Below are positions 10,401 through 19,700 of a DNA stretch of 64,000 nucleotides, one piece after another. This DNA is from Poriferisphaera corsica. Its GTDB lineage: Bacteria > Planctomycetota > Phycisphaerae > Phycisphaerales > Phycisphaeraceae. The stretch is taken from assembly GCF_007747445.1 (NCBI RefSeq), contig NZ_CP036425.1, forward strand, positions 1,286,175 through 1,350,174, written 5' to 3'. Numbering within the stretch: position 1 is the stretch's first letter; every line of letters starts with the position of its first letter. The notes under the pieces were generated by a model. The model was not told where the DNA came from. It did not search any database and saw only the letters and a list, made by a program, of their open reading frames with translations. The position numbers and the translations under genes were made by a program.

Positions 10401-10520
10401 GATACGCTCGTAGAAGAATCGCTACGGGAAAGTGAACGGTTTAAGATCCGATGTGCCCGCAAGCACTTTGAGGCTTTGGGAGTCGATTACGCTGTTTGTT
10501 CTAGTTCAGATCAGGTTTAG
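7446..10520 (+). CDS. res: Type III-like restriction helicase-nuclease (Res)
   Basis: A DEAD-family superfamily 2 helicase joined to a nuclease domain. Walker A is in METGTGKT (residues 107-114), motif II is DEPQ (from 245) rather than DEAD, which is typical of type III Res, then SALREGWDNPNVFQ (about 560) and motif VI RRRQELGRGLR (about 585-596). Near the C-terminus DYNPDWVV (about 959) and RETK (981-984) give the PD...ExK nuclease core. Length (1024) fits the family. It starts two bases after mod, with which it should form the cleaving complex. The reading frame is open and all motifs are intact, so the enzyme looks functional. About 320 bp after the stop comes the tRNA-Gly fragment that marks the element boundary. 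Confidence 0.9.
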   Translation: MSDVHFQFDPKQQFQLDAIESTVKLFDGQPRNGQINGNLSIEVGGTNAGLYQNGQTLANQLDIKREQILKNLRAAQDRQGLMPDRCLIPELPDDTDAPAPMNFTISMETGTGKTYVYLRTMREMHAEYGWSKFFIVVPSVAIREGVLQSLRDTDQHLRELYNGEPMDFFVYDGKKPTELAAFARNSCLSVCIINIQAFIKDADVDHTEEEAKRSGNVIYKPNWDKMNGKAPIEFVRDCNPIVIIDEPQSVDSTLKSKAAIRRLNPMFCLRYSATHKEPYNMVYDLGPIEARRKELVKGIVVTSVREGGLPAGAVLKCIRVGYKGKDKKPSADLELLALNAKGTPKLKKVTVKGPVNGKSGEELDSSKVSKGNSAYTGMRVDGISIDSGVEINIHGQPRYFLEGEGDGQVDEYVLEAMVIKTVEKHLLKEKQLQGRLAIGKDEGGDDQDRRIKVLSLIFLDKVADYRKYDEEGKKLSGKVYTWIEEALNKFRKDSRFAGLPALTHANNDLHDGYFAEDNKGRAKDTKGNTKADESAYEKIMRKKGMLLDPDEALRIIVSHSALREGWDNPNVFQICKLGGAQTATRRRQELGRGLRLPVDASGVRIRDKVINELTVVGAEDYTSYAKGLQNEFQEECGVTFGVVLPRAFAELESTEGPVGFEKASKLHRELKDAGLLDAENKLVENPDFKTMPEQLSSKFRPFSTEIEKILLEHKIEHHIRPDKPRTKIKLNKSILDHPAFQTMWKKVSQRTRYRLNIDSCNLIKTAAKSLKSHFDIHDINRKVEITTSDLQVSAKGVSSGKVRENRAEHVDFAERLPDPLSYLSARIDLSRKSLSSILKDSGTFANFSKHPARYLEDCTRLIRHTLSSELVEGVTYEPIGGTCYEQRKLNELDGKEIAHSLDRIVNLPEEDGTPLRSLTQPVAVDSNVEYKFALDMQNRGDVLCFAKLPNTFKVPTPVGDYNPDWVVIKNDGHGEPVLYLVRETKDTLVEESLRESERFKIRCARKHFEALGVDYAVCSSSDQV

Positions 10521-10841
10521 TAGCCCGCGTAGTAACATTCTCCTTTAAAAAATATGATGACGTACGCCACGCCACCAATTGCGAGGAAGTTAGTAGATGA
10601 TGCTGCTTATCCATCAATTTCTTGCATCCGTTGAATGGGTCAAGATCAAATGTCTGTTCATCAAATTTAACAACTGGTATCCTTCATAGGAGAAGGCCAT
10701 TATGTGATGCTTTATATGTTGGTTTTGCATACAAATGAACTGGCACCTAGGTTGAATTATTCATTTACAAGCACTCGTACCTGCGTGCCATATCTAATAC
10801 ATAACTAACGATGTGTTCGAAAGATACATTGAGTCAAACAA

Positions 10842-10886
10842 CGCTTCCCAAGCTGAATGTCGAGAGTTCGAGCCTCTTCACCCGCT
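10842..10886 (+). other. tRNA-Gly(CCC) 3' fragment, probable attR of an integrated element
   Basis: The segment carries the anticodon loop TTCCCAA (anticodon CCC), the 3' side of the anticodon stem, a variable loop, a T-arm (GAGAG-TTCGAGC-CTCTT) and the 3' acceptor strand CACCCGC plus discriminator T. It aligns well with the 3' half of bacterial tRNA-Gly(CCC). The upstream DNA cannot form the 5' half of the tRNA: the anticodon stem pairs for only two bases and no GCGGGTG lies upstream. Tyrosine-recombinase elements that insert in tRNA genes leave such 3' copies at the distal end. Because the fragment reads on the plus strand, the element and the intact tRNA should lie to its left, including the restriction-type genes. 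Confidence 0.7.
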
Positions 10887-10924
10887 TTGGCCTTTTGCCT
10901 AATGAAATTAGGCGACAGAACATG

Positions 10925-10956
10925 ACGACAGGTGACATACGTTGCCTGTCGTTTTT
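10925..10956 (+). terminator. Rho-independent terminator behind the tRNA-Gly fragment
   Basis: Stem ACGACAGG / CCTGTCGT (8 bp) with a 12-base loop, followed by TTTTTC. Its place 39 bp after the tRNA fragment suggests that it was the terminator of the original tRNA-Gly gene, left behind when the element inserted. A second hairpin without a T-run (GCCTAAT GAA ATTAGGC) lies just before it at about 10897-10913. Confidence 0.75.
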
Positions 10957-11456
10957 CTATGTGTTTGATGTTTATTGAGATAGGGTGGTGGAGTAAAGAT
11001 TATAGTTTTTGTTTCACGGCGACAGTTGAGGCAATGGCGGTCAGTTGCGACCTGAGTTTCGTGCAAGGATTCGTATCCATATTGCTAAGAAGCGCTTGTT
11101 TTGTTGGGCTGATTTTAGGGAGTTTTTGGTATTTTAGGTGGTAATCTCAAGAAGCATTAGTACCCACTTAACAAGGTCTTTAGTCATCTGATCGGTATGT
11201 CCTTCGCCATGATTCAGCTTGTTGACCAGTATAAGCATGAACAGGGTGTATGGGCCGCTGGCCTGAAGAATGAGCGAGCCGATCCGCCACCGCAAAACAT
11301 TGTAGTAGCAAAACGGTGATCGAAAATGTGAGTCGCAGATGGCTGGACTTGTGAAAGAAAGGTATGAAGTAATCCTTAGTGAGTGCTGGGACTATGAAAT
11401 CATCTCAGGATAGTTCTTTATTGAATCAAAAATTGAGTGATCGTTATATAGATTCA
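10957..11456. other. Intergenic region without a convincing gene
   Basis: About 500 bp between the element boundary and the metal-resistance locus. The only frame I considered is a 40-codon ORF at 11197-11319 (plus), which begins MSFAMIQLVD and ends in AKR. It has no clear ribosome-binding site and I do not recognise it; it may be the remnant of a larger gene. No RNA structure or promoter stands out. Confidence 0.4.
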
Positions 11457-12152
11457 TTAGAATTTAATTTTTGCAGTAATATTGATTAATTCATCATATG
11501 AAGCATTTCCCATCACACAAAGCCAACGATTGTCCAAATTAACCATTACCATATTTAATGTACTTGAATCTAATAATGAGTGCTTATATAGCGTTATGTC
11601 ATTTAGAATGATAGTTTCGCCCATTGGTATCGCAAAATCCTTGCCTTCTGCAACGACAATGCTAGCTACTTGATTGCCGAGTTGATAAGAACATGCTGCA
11701 AGGATCTTTCCTTTCACATTCGTCAAGCAACAAGATTCTACATACTGAGGTGACCAATTTTCATCAGCCGTACGATTTGTCTGTGCGGCTATTTCACGAT
11801 TAAGCAGATCAACATTATTAATAAGAACACCATTGCTATTAGCTAGCTGTGAATGCAGTGATTGAAGGCTAACTACTTGAGCATGAGCAGTATTTGAAGT
11901 TGTTCCAAAAATAAGAATCAATGATATGATCGCGGCCAGCACTACAGAAGCAGCAACGCCCAATTGCTTGTAGATAGCAAAAGAACGGTCTTGCATTGCG
12001 TTTGTAGATGTTTGCTGAAGTCGATTGATAATGCGTTCCGAGACTAGTTGTTCTTCTGGATGAGCAGAATGCGCATTTTTCAACTTTCGTAAACGTTGTG
12101 TTGTCGCGTCATCTAATTGGCTGATATTTCTATAATCGTTGTTTTGATTCAT
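11457..12152 (-). CDS. Single-pass anti-sigma-like protein with cysteine-containing outer domain
   Basis: A 231-residue protein with a charged N-terminal cytoplasmic part (1-60), one membrane segment (about 64-84) and an extracytoplasmic domain with four cysteines (C141, C142, C154, C212). Its ATG overlaps the stop of the ECF sigma gene as ATGA, the usual layout of a sigma and its membrane anti-sigma. The zinc-type HxxxCxxC anti-sigma motif is absent, so the identification rests on topology and position. The divergent neighbour is a Cu/Ag-type efflux operon, and the paired cysteines outside the membrane could sense metal or redox state; this is inference. The fold is not recognisable by eye. 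Confidence 0.6.
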   Translation of the reverse strand: MNQNNDYRNISQLDDATTQRLRKLKNAHSAHPEEQLVSERIINRLQQTSTNAMQDRSFAIYKQLGVAASVVLAAIISLILIFGTTSNTAHAQVVSLQSLHSQLANSNGVLINNVDLLNREIAAQTNRTADENWSPQYVESCCLTNVKGKILAACSYQLGNQVASIVVAEGKDFAIPMGETIILNDITLYKHSLLDSSTLNMVMVNLDNRWLCVMGNASYDELINITAKIKF

Positions 12153-12871
12153 AACATCACCTCGGTTCTTTGGTTGTTTGGTGACGTGTGCTTAGATGCT
12201 ATATTGTTTTCGATGGCATATTGGTAAAGGAGATTCCTGAGCATGGCACGCCCGCGATGAGTGCGTGATTTAATTGTGCCCACGGGGACATTGAGAGCAC
12301 TTGCGGCATCGGCATGATTGAGTTGTTCGACATCAACTAAGAGCAAGGTAAGCCGAATGTTTAAAGGTATTTTTTTTAGCGCGTCAATCACGACTTGATC
12401 CTCAAAACGATTAAGGATTAACTCGGGAGAATCTTCTTGCATGAAGAATGCTTCCGATTCAGTTGGGGCTGACAAGTTGTTTTCTTGTGTGGCATGAATT
12501 GAAACATTGTTCTTAAATTTCTTTTCACGTCGAAGCATGTCTATGTGAGCGTTTTTTAAGATCGTAAACAGCCAGGCCTGAAAGTTTGTATCTAGCTTAA
12601 ATCGTTTAAAGGATTTTTGAGCCCGAAGTGCTGCTTCTTGCACGAGATCTTCAGCCTGAGCATGGTTGTGAGTCATGTATGTAGCAACTCTGAGCAAGCT
12701 GGGGAGTTGTGGTTTGAGGTGGTTTTCAAACTGCTTCTTTAATGATTCAGCATGTTCAGAAGATTTTGTGTCGATCTTAAACATATGTACATAACGCATA
12801 GTCTGTAGAAATTGGTTCACTAATTCTATCGAATTGCGAAAAAAGTAACCGATTTTATCGGATGGGATCAT
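12149..12871 (-). CDS. ECF-type RNA polymerase sigma factor
   Basis: Region 2 is visible as AEDLVQEAALRAQ and FQAWLFTILKNAHIDMLRRE (about residues 75-120), and region 4 as LNHADAASALNVPVGTIKSRTHRGRAML (about 185-215), the helix-turn-helix that reads the -35 element. The first ATG at 12871 gives 240 residues; ATG codons at 12799 and 12784 would remove a non-conserved extension, and none has a good Shine-Dalgarno sequence, so the start is uncertain. It is co-transcribed with the membrane protein downstream (4-bp overlap) and divergent from the efflux operon, 98 bp away. I infer that it activates the efflux genes when released by its anti-sigma partner. Confidence 0.88.
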   Translation of the reverse strand: MIPSDKIGYFFRNSIELVNQFLQTMRYVHMFKIDTKSSEHAESLKKQFENHLKPQLPSLLRVATYMTHNHAQAEDLVQEAALRAQKSFKRFKLDTNFQAWLFTILKNAHIDMLRREKKFKNNVSIHATQENNLSAPTESEAFFMQEDSPELILNRFEDQVVIDALKKIPLNIRLTLLLVDVEQLNHADAASALNVPVGTIKSRTHRGRAMLRNLLYQYAIENNIASKHTSPNNQRTEVML

Positions 12872-12969
12872 TTCTATGTTGCAGTAGTTATTTTTTGGCC
12901 TTGAATGAACCTTTATTTGGTGTAGTTACGTTTGTCTATGCGGAAGAGTCATTGTAATAGGGATGTCGA

Positions 12970-14580
12970 ATGAGCAAAAAAACATCTGGATGGTTATATC
13001 TTGCTGTAGCTACATCGTTTACAGGATTGGTAGCGGGATGTGGTCCAGAACCGTTTCGTGATTGGAATGAAAGTACGTATGCCCGCATGGATAAGGAGTG
13101 GGGGAGGTATAGTGACTGGGAAGACGATCTGAAGAAGCAGATTACAGAACGCACAAAACGGCAGCTTGATCGTGGTGCAGAATCAGTGCAAACACCTAAT
13201 TCGTTGTCCAATATCACGTCAGGCATAAAATTTAGCGCGGCAACTGGAGGTGAACATTCGGTTGATCGGGGGGTTGAGTGGTATGTTCAAACTGCATTAG
13301 AGCGTAATCCGGCGATCCTAGCAGCTTCAGAGCGAGTGAAACGAATCGGCAAGATTGCGCCACAAGCTAGAAGCTTAGATTTCCCGGAAGCCTTCTTTGA
13401 AGTTGGCAATTTGCCACAAACCGCTGCGGGGCAGGTGGAATTCCGCTCGGGCATTAGACAGAGGATTCCCTTTCCGGGGAAACTAAAAGCGCGTGGATTA
13501 ATTATTGAACAAGAAGCTGAGGTTGCTGCAGCAGATATGGAGCGTGTCAAGCTTCAGGTTGTAGCTGATACAAGGCGAGCTTTTTGGCGTTTGTATTATG
13601 CAGTAAGAGGCATTGAAGTAACGAGGGCAAATTATCAGCTTCTTGATCAATTTCAACGCATTGCCGAGGCCCGTGTAAGGGCTGGGCAAACGAGCGTTCA
13701 AGACGTGTTGCGTGCGGGTGTTGAGATCGGTGTGCTGAATGAACAACTTGTACAGTTTCGTGAGCAAAAGATTGTTGCAACGGCCATGCTAAATCAATTA
13801 ATGAACCGTCAGCCTAATACTCTTTTGCCTGATCCTCCAGATGTAGAAATGACTGATTTCGATATAAATAAGAAACGACTGCTTGAGCAAGCACAACTAT
13901 ATAACCCTTCGATTCAAGGCGCGAAGTCTATGGTTGGACGGTATCGTGAACAATTAAAGCTTGCTCGCTTAGAGAATTATCCAGATTTTTTACTTGGTTT
14001 TGTTTATGGGCCAGTTAGAAACAATGGACCAGTGGAGAGTATTAGCGGTGAAGATCAATGGTGGATCACGTTAGGTTTTACAATTCCAATTTGGACCAAA
14101 CGGATTCAGGGCGCAAAATTCGAAGCGTATCATGGAGTCAATGAATCTTTGGCAGCTTTGCGTGATGCGAATAATGTCGTTGCTTTTGATGTCTTAGATT
14201 CGCTTGCGAATGTTGAGGCGCAGCGTGATGAAGTCGTCTTGTTTCGGGATCAGATTTTGCCACAGGCAAGGCAAGCTGTTGATGCTTCGGTGAGTGGCTA
14301 TCAAACGGGCGAGTTAGATTTCCTGACGCTGATTGATAATTGGCAACAATTGCTTCGTTTCGAGTTGTTGCAGTATCGCAATGTTGCTGAGCTTGAACAG
14401 GCATTCGCTGACTTACGTGAGGCTGTCGGACGTGACATAAGAGCAAATCGATCGAATAAAGGGCAAAATGAAATTAATAATATTATTCAGAATGAAATAG
14501 CAGGGGAGAATCCTGGTCCTGAGCAGCAAAAGGAAATGGAATCAGAGCAACAGATGGAAATGTCTCCTGATCAAAAATAA
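12970..14580 (+). CDS. Outer-membrane efflux lipoprotein, CusC/TolC type
   Basis: The N-terminus has a signal sequence ending in a lipobox, LVAGC, with the acylated cysteine at about residue 24. The body shows the repeated helical hairpins of the outer membrane efflux family, for example ALERNPAILAASERV (about 110), RIAEARVRAGQTSVQDVLRA (about 230) and SVSGYQTGELDFLTLIDNWQQLL (about 435-460). It would form the outer-membrane channel of a tripartite metal exporter together with the next two genes. The last 40 residues are low-complexity Q/E/N. ATG 12970 lies about 100 bp from the divergent sigma-factor gene, so the shared intergenic region should hold both promoters. Confidence 0.88.
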   Translation: MSKKTSGWLYLAVATSFTGLVAGCGPEPFRDWNESTYARMDKEWGRYSDWEDDLKKQITERTKRQLDRGAESVQTPNSLSNITSGIKFSAATGGEHSVDRGVEWYVQTALERNPAILAASERVKRIGKIAPQARSLDFPEAFFEVGNLPQTAAGQVEFRSGIRQRIPFPGKLKARGLIIEQEAEVAAADMERVKLQVVADTRRAFWRLYYAVRGIEVTRANYQLLDQFQRIAEARVRAGQTSVQDVLRAGVEIGVLNEQLVQFREQKIVATAMLNQLMNRQPNTLLPDPPDVEMTDFDINKKRLLEQAQLYNPSIQGAKSMVGRYREQLKLARLENYPDFLLGFVYGPVRNNGPVESISGEDQWWITLGFTIPIWTKRIQGAKFEAYHGVNESLAALRDANNVVAFDVLDSLANVEAQRDEVVLFRDQILPQARQAVDASVSGYQTGELDFLTLIDNWQQLLRFELLQYRNVAELEQAFADLREAVGRDIRANRSNKGQNEINNIIQNEIAGENPGPEQQKEMESEQQMEMSPDQK

Positions 14581-14661
14581 TCAGTTATTGAACGATAAGT
14601 TGATCGTATCACGTTTAACTTATGAAGGTGGGATGATTACACCGTCACTGGAGACCGTTCT

Positions 14662-16782
14662 ATGCAAATTCGACAGATAATAACTTTGTCATTGACTACG
14701 CTTTTCTTGATGAGTATCTATATTTCATATGATGCGAGCGGCCAATCAACAAGCACGTTAAATCAAGCTATTCATGATCATTCAGATGTACAAGGCGGTG
14801 AAGATGCTCACAATTTGTCGAAGCAATCAACGCAGATGTACACGTGCTCAATGCACCCGCAAGTAAGATTGAGTGATCCTGATGCGAAATGCCCTATTTG
14901 TGGAATGGCATTGATACCGGTAGCAGACAATGAACCTGACAATAACAGTGAATCCGATAGCACGAGTAGCGAAAGACGCATCACGTTATCGAGTCAGGCT
15001 GTTGCGCTTCTCGATATTGAAGTAACACCCGTTATCCGTGCACCGGCGGTGATCAATATTGATCTTGTCGGCAAAATTGATTATGACGAAACACGTTTAA
15101 CCTATATCACCGCATGGTTTGGTGGGCGACTTGACCGTCTATTCGTTGATTATACGGGTACGCCTGTTCGCAAAGGTGATCATCTCGCTGAAATCTATAG
15201 TCCTGCTGTATTTACTGCTCAAGAAGAATTACTGCAGGCTCTTCGTGTACAGAAAGCAGCATCGAGTGTTACAAATTTGCAAGTTAAGCGGACGAATCAG
15301 TTATTGCTTAAAGCGGCTCGTGATAAACTCAGATTGTGGGGGCTAAGTCCGGAGCAAATTAACAAGATAGAGCAAAGAGGAACTGCAAGTGAACGCGTCA
15401 CATTGTACGCGCTTAATAGCGGCGTTGTAGTCAATAAAAATGCGAATCAAGGCTCATATGTTGAGACCGGTACGCGGATCTACACTATTGCGGATTTATC
15501 GCAACTTTGGTTGAACTTATCAGCCTATGAATCTGATCTTGCGTGGCTTCGATATGGGCAGACCGTTAGCTTTAGCGTTCAGGCGATTCCGGGTCGCGAG
15601 TTTACGGGAACCATTGCGTTTATCTCTCCTGTACTTAATGAGGCAAGCCGTACAGTTCAGGTACGTGTTAATGTGCCTAATACCGAGCGGATCCTAAAGC
15701 CCGGCATGCTCGCCAGCGCGGAGATTAATGCAACAACAAGCAGCGCGGGGCGTGTAATAGATCCAGATTTAGCTGATAAGTATATATGTCCTATGCACCC
15801 AGAGGAGGTGTCTAATGAGGCAGACAATTGTAGCGTTTGTGGTATGCCTCTTGTATCTGCGGAATCACTCGGCTACACCAGTATTCAAGAATTTGAAACC
15901 ACATTGCCACTATTAATTCCCCGATCATCTGTGTTATTAACAGGTCGACGTGCTGTTGTATATGTCAGTGTCCCCGGTCAATCAAGGCCAACATTTGAAG
16001 GACGCGAAATTATATTGGGACCTCGGGCGGGTGAACAGTACATTGTCGAAAGTGGATTACAGGAAGATGATTTAGTCGTTACTTCAGGCAATTTTAGTAT
16101 TGATAGCGCGCTGCAAATCCAAGCAAAGCCGAGCATGATGTCACCTGAAGGTGGTGGTAGTCTGCCTGGGCACGGAGGAATGGATCATGGTGATATGCAA
16201 ATGATTTCTCAAAATGTTGATATGCAGGCAGAGGATACTCATACAGATCATGGTTCTCAGATTCAGTTTAATCCTGAAACAATTCCAATCGAAAAAGGCA
16301 TAAATAAACTCATCAATCAATATTTGGCAATGAGCAAAGCGCTTGCAGATGATGATCTTACTCAAGCTGAAAAAAATGTAAAAGATAGTCAGGAGCAATT
16401 GCAGGAGCTATCAAAACTAATCGCCAGAACGGATGATGAGTCTGTAGAAAATTCTGATTTAGCCATGTCGAAAATCATTCAGCAGCATACTGATCAAATA
16501 GCAAAACAATGCGATGTGATGGCACAAGCGGATGATATCGAAAGCTTACGTGAACATTTCGCGCCGTATTCTACTCAAATGATTAAACTGGTGCGGGCAA
16601 TGCCAAGCGGTAGTCGTGATGTAGATATTAATTTGGCTTTTTGCCCAATGGCGCGTGATTTTACAGGCGCACATTGGCTGCAAGCAGGAAAGAATATTCG
16701 CAATCCATATTTTGGCGCCTCGATGTTGACCTGCGGTGAAATCCAAGATATCCAGAAAAATGACCAGGAGGCTGGGCGGTGA
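14662..16782 (+). CDS. RND periplasmic adaptor (CusB-like) with two heavy-metal-binding domains
   Basis: After an N-terminal signal or anchor (residues 8-25) comes a short metal-binding domain, YTCSMHP...CPICGM (60-82), then the membrane-fusion core with barrel-sandwich and beta-barrel parts (about 110-360). A second metal-binding domain, YICPMHP...CSVCGM (373-393), is inserted before the last core segment. The final ~165 residues match DUF3347, with NLAFCPMA, NPYFGASMLTCGE and methionines that can bind copper. Two such metal motifs plus DUF3347 suggest metal capture and hand-over to the pump. The stop overlaps the GTG start of the pump gene. Adaptors of the CusB family normally have about 400-500 residues, so this one is enlarged. 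Confidence 0.88.
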   Translation: MQIRQIITLSLTTLFLMSIYISYDASGQSTSTLNQAIHDHSDVQGGEDAHNLSKQSTQMYTCSMHPQVRLSDPDAKCPICGMALIPVADNEPDNNSESDSTSSERRITLSSQAVALLDIEVTPVIRAPAVINIDLVGKIDYDETRLTYITAWFGGRLDRLFVDYTGTPVRKGDHLAEIYSPAVFTAQEELLQALRVQKAASSVTNLQVKRTNQLLLKAARDKLRLWGLSPEQINKIEQRGTASERVTLYALNSGVVVNKNANQGSYVETGTRIYTIADLSQLWLNLSAYESDLAWLRYGQTVSFSVQAIPGREFTGTIAFISPVLNEASRTVQVRVNVPNTERILKPGMLASAEINATTSSAGRVIDPDLADKYICPMHPEEVSNEADNCSVCGMPLVSAESLGYTSIQEFETTLPLLIPRSSVLLTGRRAVVYVSVPGQSRPTFEGREIILGPRAGEQYIVESGLQEDDLVVTSGNFSIDSALQIQAKPSMMSPEGGGSLPGHGGMDHGDMQMISQNVDMQAEDTHTDHGSQIQFNPETIPIEKGINKLINQYLAMSKALADDDLTQAEKNVKDSQEQLQELSKLIARTDDESVENSDLAMSKIIQQHTDQIAKQCDVMAQADDIESLREHFAPYSTQMIKLVRAMPSGSRDVDINLAFCPMARDFTGAHWLQAGKNIRNPYFGASMLTCGEIQDIQKNDQEAGR

Positions 16783-19700
16783 ACGATGACCATGATGTCC
16801 AGCTTGCAGATAGAAATGATGGCGTATTAAACCGCGTTATTGGTTTTTGCATACAGCAAAAGCTGATTGTGCTTCTCATGGCGATATTGATTGTCGCATG
16901 GGGGATTATGGTTGCGCCTTTTGATTGGAATGTTGGAGATTTGCCTCGTGATCCTGTTGCTGTGGATGCGATTCCAGATACCGGTGAGAATCAGCAAATC
17001 ATCTTTACTGATTGGCCTGGCAGAAGCCCACAAGATATTGAAGATCAAATCACGTATCCATTAACTGTTTCATTGCTTGGCGTGCCGGGTGTTAAAAGCG
17101 TGCGGAGTTTTTCCTACTTTGGTTTTTCAACGATTTTTGTGATCTTTAATGATGATGTGGATTTTTATTGGTCACGCAGTCGCCTGTTAGAAAAATTAAG
17201 TAGTCTGCCTGCTGATACGTTGCCTGAATCAACGAACCCGCGTCTCGGGCCTGATGCAACCGCTTTAGGGCAAGTCTTTTGGTATACATTAGAAGGTCGT
17301 GATCCCAAAGGTAATCCAGCAGGCGGTTGGAATCTTGAAGAACTGCGAAGTGTACAAGATTGGTATGTACGTTATGGATTAATGTCAGCTCAGAGTGTCT
17401 CTGAAGTGGCGTCAATTGGTGGCTACGTACGTGAATATCAGATTGATGTTGATCCCGATGCGATGCGTCTTCATGAGATTAGCCTTGAAGATATTTTTAA
17501 TACGGTACGCAACTCGAATCAGGAAGTTGGCGCTCGAACCATTGAAGTAAACCGTGTTGAATATCTGATTCGTGGCGTCGGTTGGATTAAAGGTGTTGCT
17601 GATCTCGAAAAAGCAGTTATTAAATCTATCAATAACGTGCCGATCACTTTGAATGAAGTAGCGCATATAACCATTGGCCCTGCAGAACGGCGGGGTGCAT
17701 TAGACAAGGGGGGAGCAGAAGCGGTTGGTGGCGTTGTTGTAGCTCGATTTGGCGAGAATCCGCTTGCTGCAATAAACAACGTTAAAGATAAAATTGAGGA
17801 AATATCTCCCGGTTTACCAAGCAAGGCTGTTATTGATTGGGGAAACGTAAAGGCTTCTCAAGTCAGGCAATTTGCAGATACACAGAATATTGATGGCTTT
17901 ATTTCGCAAAGTATGTTGCTGAATCAGGATGCCTGGCTTGAGTGGATGAACAGTCATTCATATGACAGTTGGCCTCAATGGCTAAACAAAAGCACCATTT
18001 CTATTATTCCTTTTTATGATCGTAGTGAACTGATTCAGGAAACGCTTCAAACACTTAATGATGCGCTGATTCAACAGGTACTGATTACGATCATTGTTGT
18101 TGTTATTATGGTGTTTCACCTTCGTGCAAGTTTGATTATTAGTTTGACGCTGCCACTTGCGGTATTAATGGCTTTTATCGCGATGAAAATATTTCATGTG
18201 GATGCGAACATTGTCGCATTGTCAGGTATTGCGATTGCGATTGGTACCGTAGTGGATATGGGGATCGTTCTAACTGAGAATATTCTTAAAAGGCAGCAGG
18301 AAGATTCGGGTAATACAAATTCGCAACGGTTAGTGTACGAAGCATCCACTGAAGTCGGTGGTGCGGTTTTAACTGCGGTCATGACAACCATTGTTAGTTT
18401 TTTGCCCGTTTTTACGATGATTGGTTCGGAGGGCAAGCTGTTTAAGCCGCTCGCATTCACTAAAACATTCACCTTAGTCGCATCAATTATCGTTGCACTA
18501 ACAATCATTCCGCCATTAGCACATTTGATGTTTTTTGTGTGGAGGAAACGAAATGTACCGAAATTTTCATGGGGCAAGCAAAGACTACAATCTTTAGTCA
18601 AGTCATATAAGAGATTGTCTAAAACATGGTTTGCTATTAAGCGTATATATAACCGGATTCGACCAGATATTTTTATACGATGGTGTCGACGGGGTATCAA
18701 TGTGCTATTTGCATTGATTATAGGTATTGTGTTGAGTTACCTATGGGAGCCATTGGGACCGGAGTCTGGATTCTTTTACAATCTACTTTTTGTCGTTTCA
18801 GTAATTGGTGGATTATTACTTCTGTTCCAGTTGTTCATACAGATTTATCCAACAATGCTGGATTGGTGCCTTCGATTCCGATGGTTATTTCTTAGTTTAC
18901 CTTCATTTATATTGATAGTTGGGCTATGTGTTTGGCTTGGTTTTGCACAGATTTTTGCATTTGTTCCTTGGAGTGCCAACAAGCTTGGCATGAATACGGG
19001 AAGAGTAATTGCCAATCCTATTTGGCAATGGGGAGATAACACGTTTCCAGGTTTGGGGCGTGAGTTTATGCCAGCGCTTGACGAGGGATCGTTTCTTTTA
19101 ATGCCTACAACAATGCCACATGCTTCGCTTGGACAAGCATTGGATATGATGAAGCAGGTTGATGCTGCGGCATCAAGTGTGCCAGAGGTAAAGCAAGTTG
19201 TTGGGAAAATTGGCCGAGTTGATTCGCCACTGGATCCTGCGCCGATATTCATGTTAGAGAGTGTTGTTTATTACAATGATGAATATGCTATCAATGAAGA
19301 AGGAAAACGTGTCAGACAATGGCGTGATGATATTCGTAGCCCTGATGATATATGGCGTGAAATACAAAAAGTAACAACGATCCCGGGTATTACTGGCGCG
19401 CCGAAATTGCAGCCGATTGAAGCACGTCGCATTATGCTCGAAAGCGGCTTTCGCGCACCGATGGGAATCAAGGTAAGAGGCCCTGATCTTATTTCTATTG
19501 AAAAAACCGTTCTAGAACTTGAATCATTGCTTCGGCAAATTCCTTCTATTGATCCATTGACTGTGAATGCGGATCGAATTGTTGGTAAACCTTATTTGGA
19601 AATCATTATCGATCGCGAGGCAATTAAACGTTATGGGCTATCAATAGCAGATGTACAACGTGTCATTGAAGTTGCGGTTGGCGGTGTTACAATCACGCGC

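Noticed and set aside
1450-10520. DISARM or BREX system
   Set aside because: The SNF2 helicase and methyltransferase recall drmD/drmMI, but drmA, drmB, drmC and all brx/pglZ genes are missing, and Res is of type III form.
10932-11144. 70-codon plus-strand ORF
   Set aside because: It begins inside the terminator behind the tRNA fragment, has no ribosome-binding site and shows no known motif.
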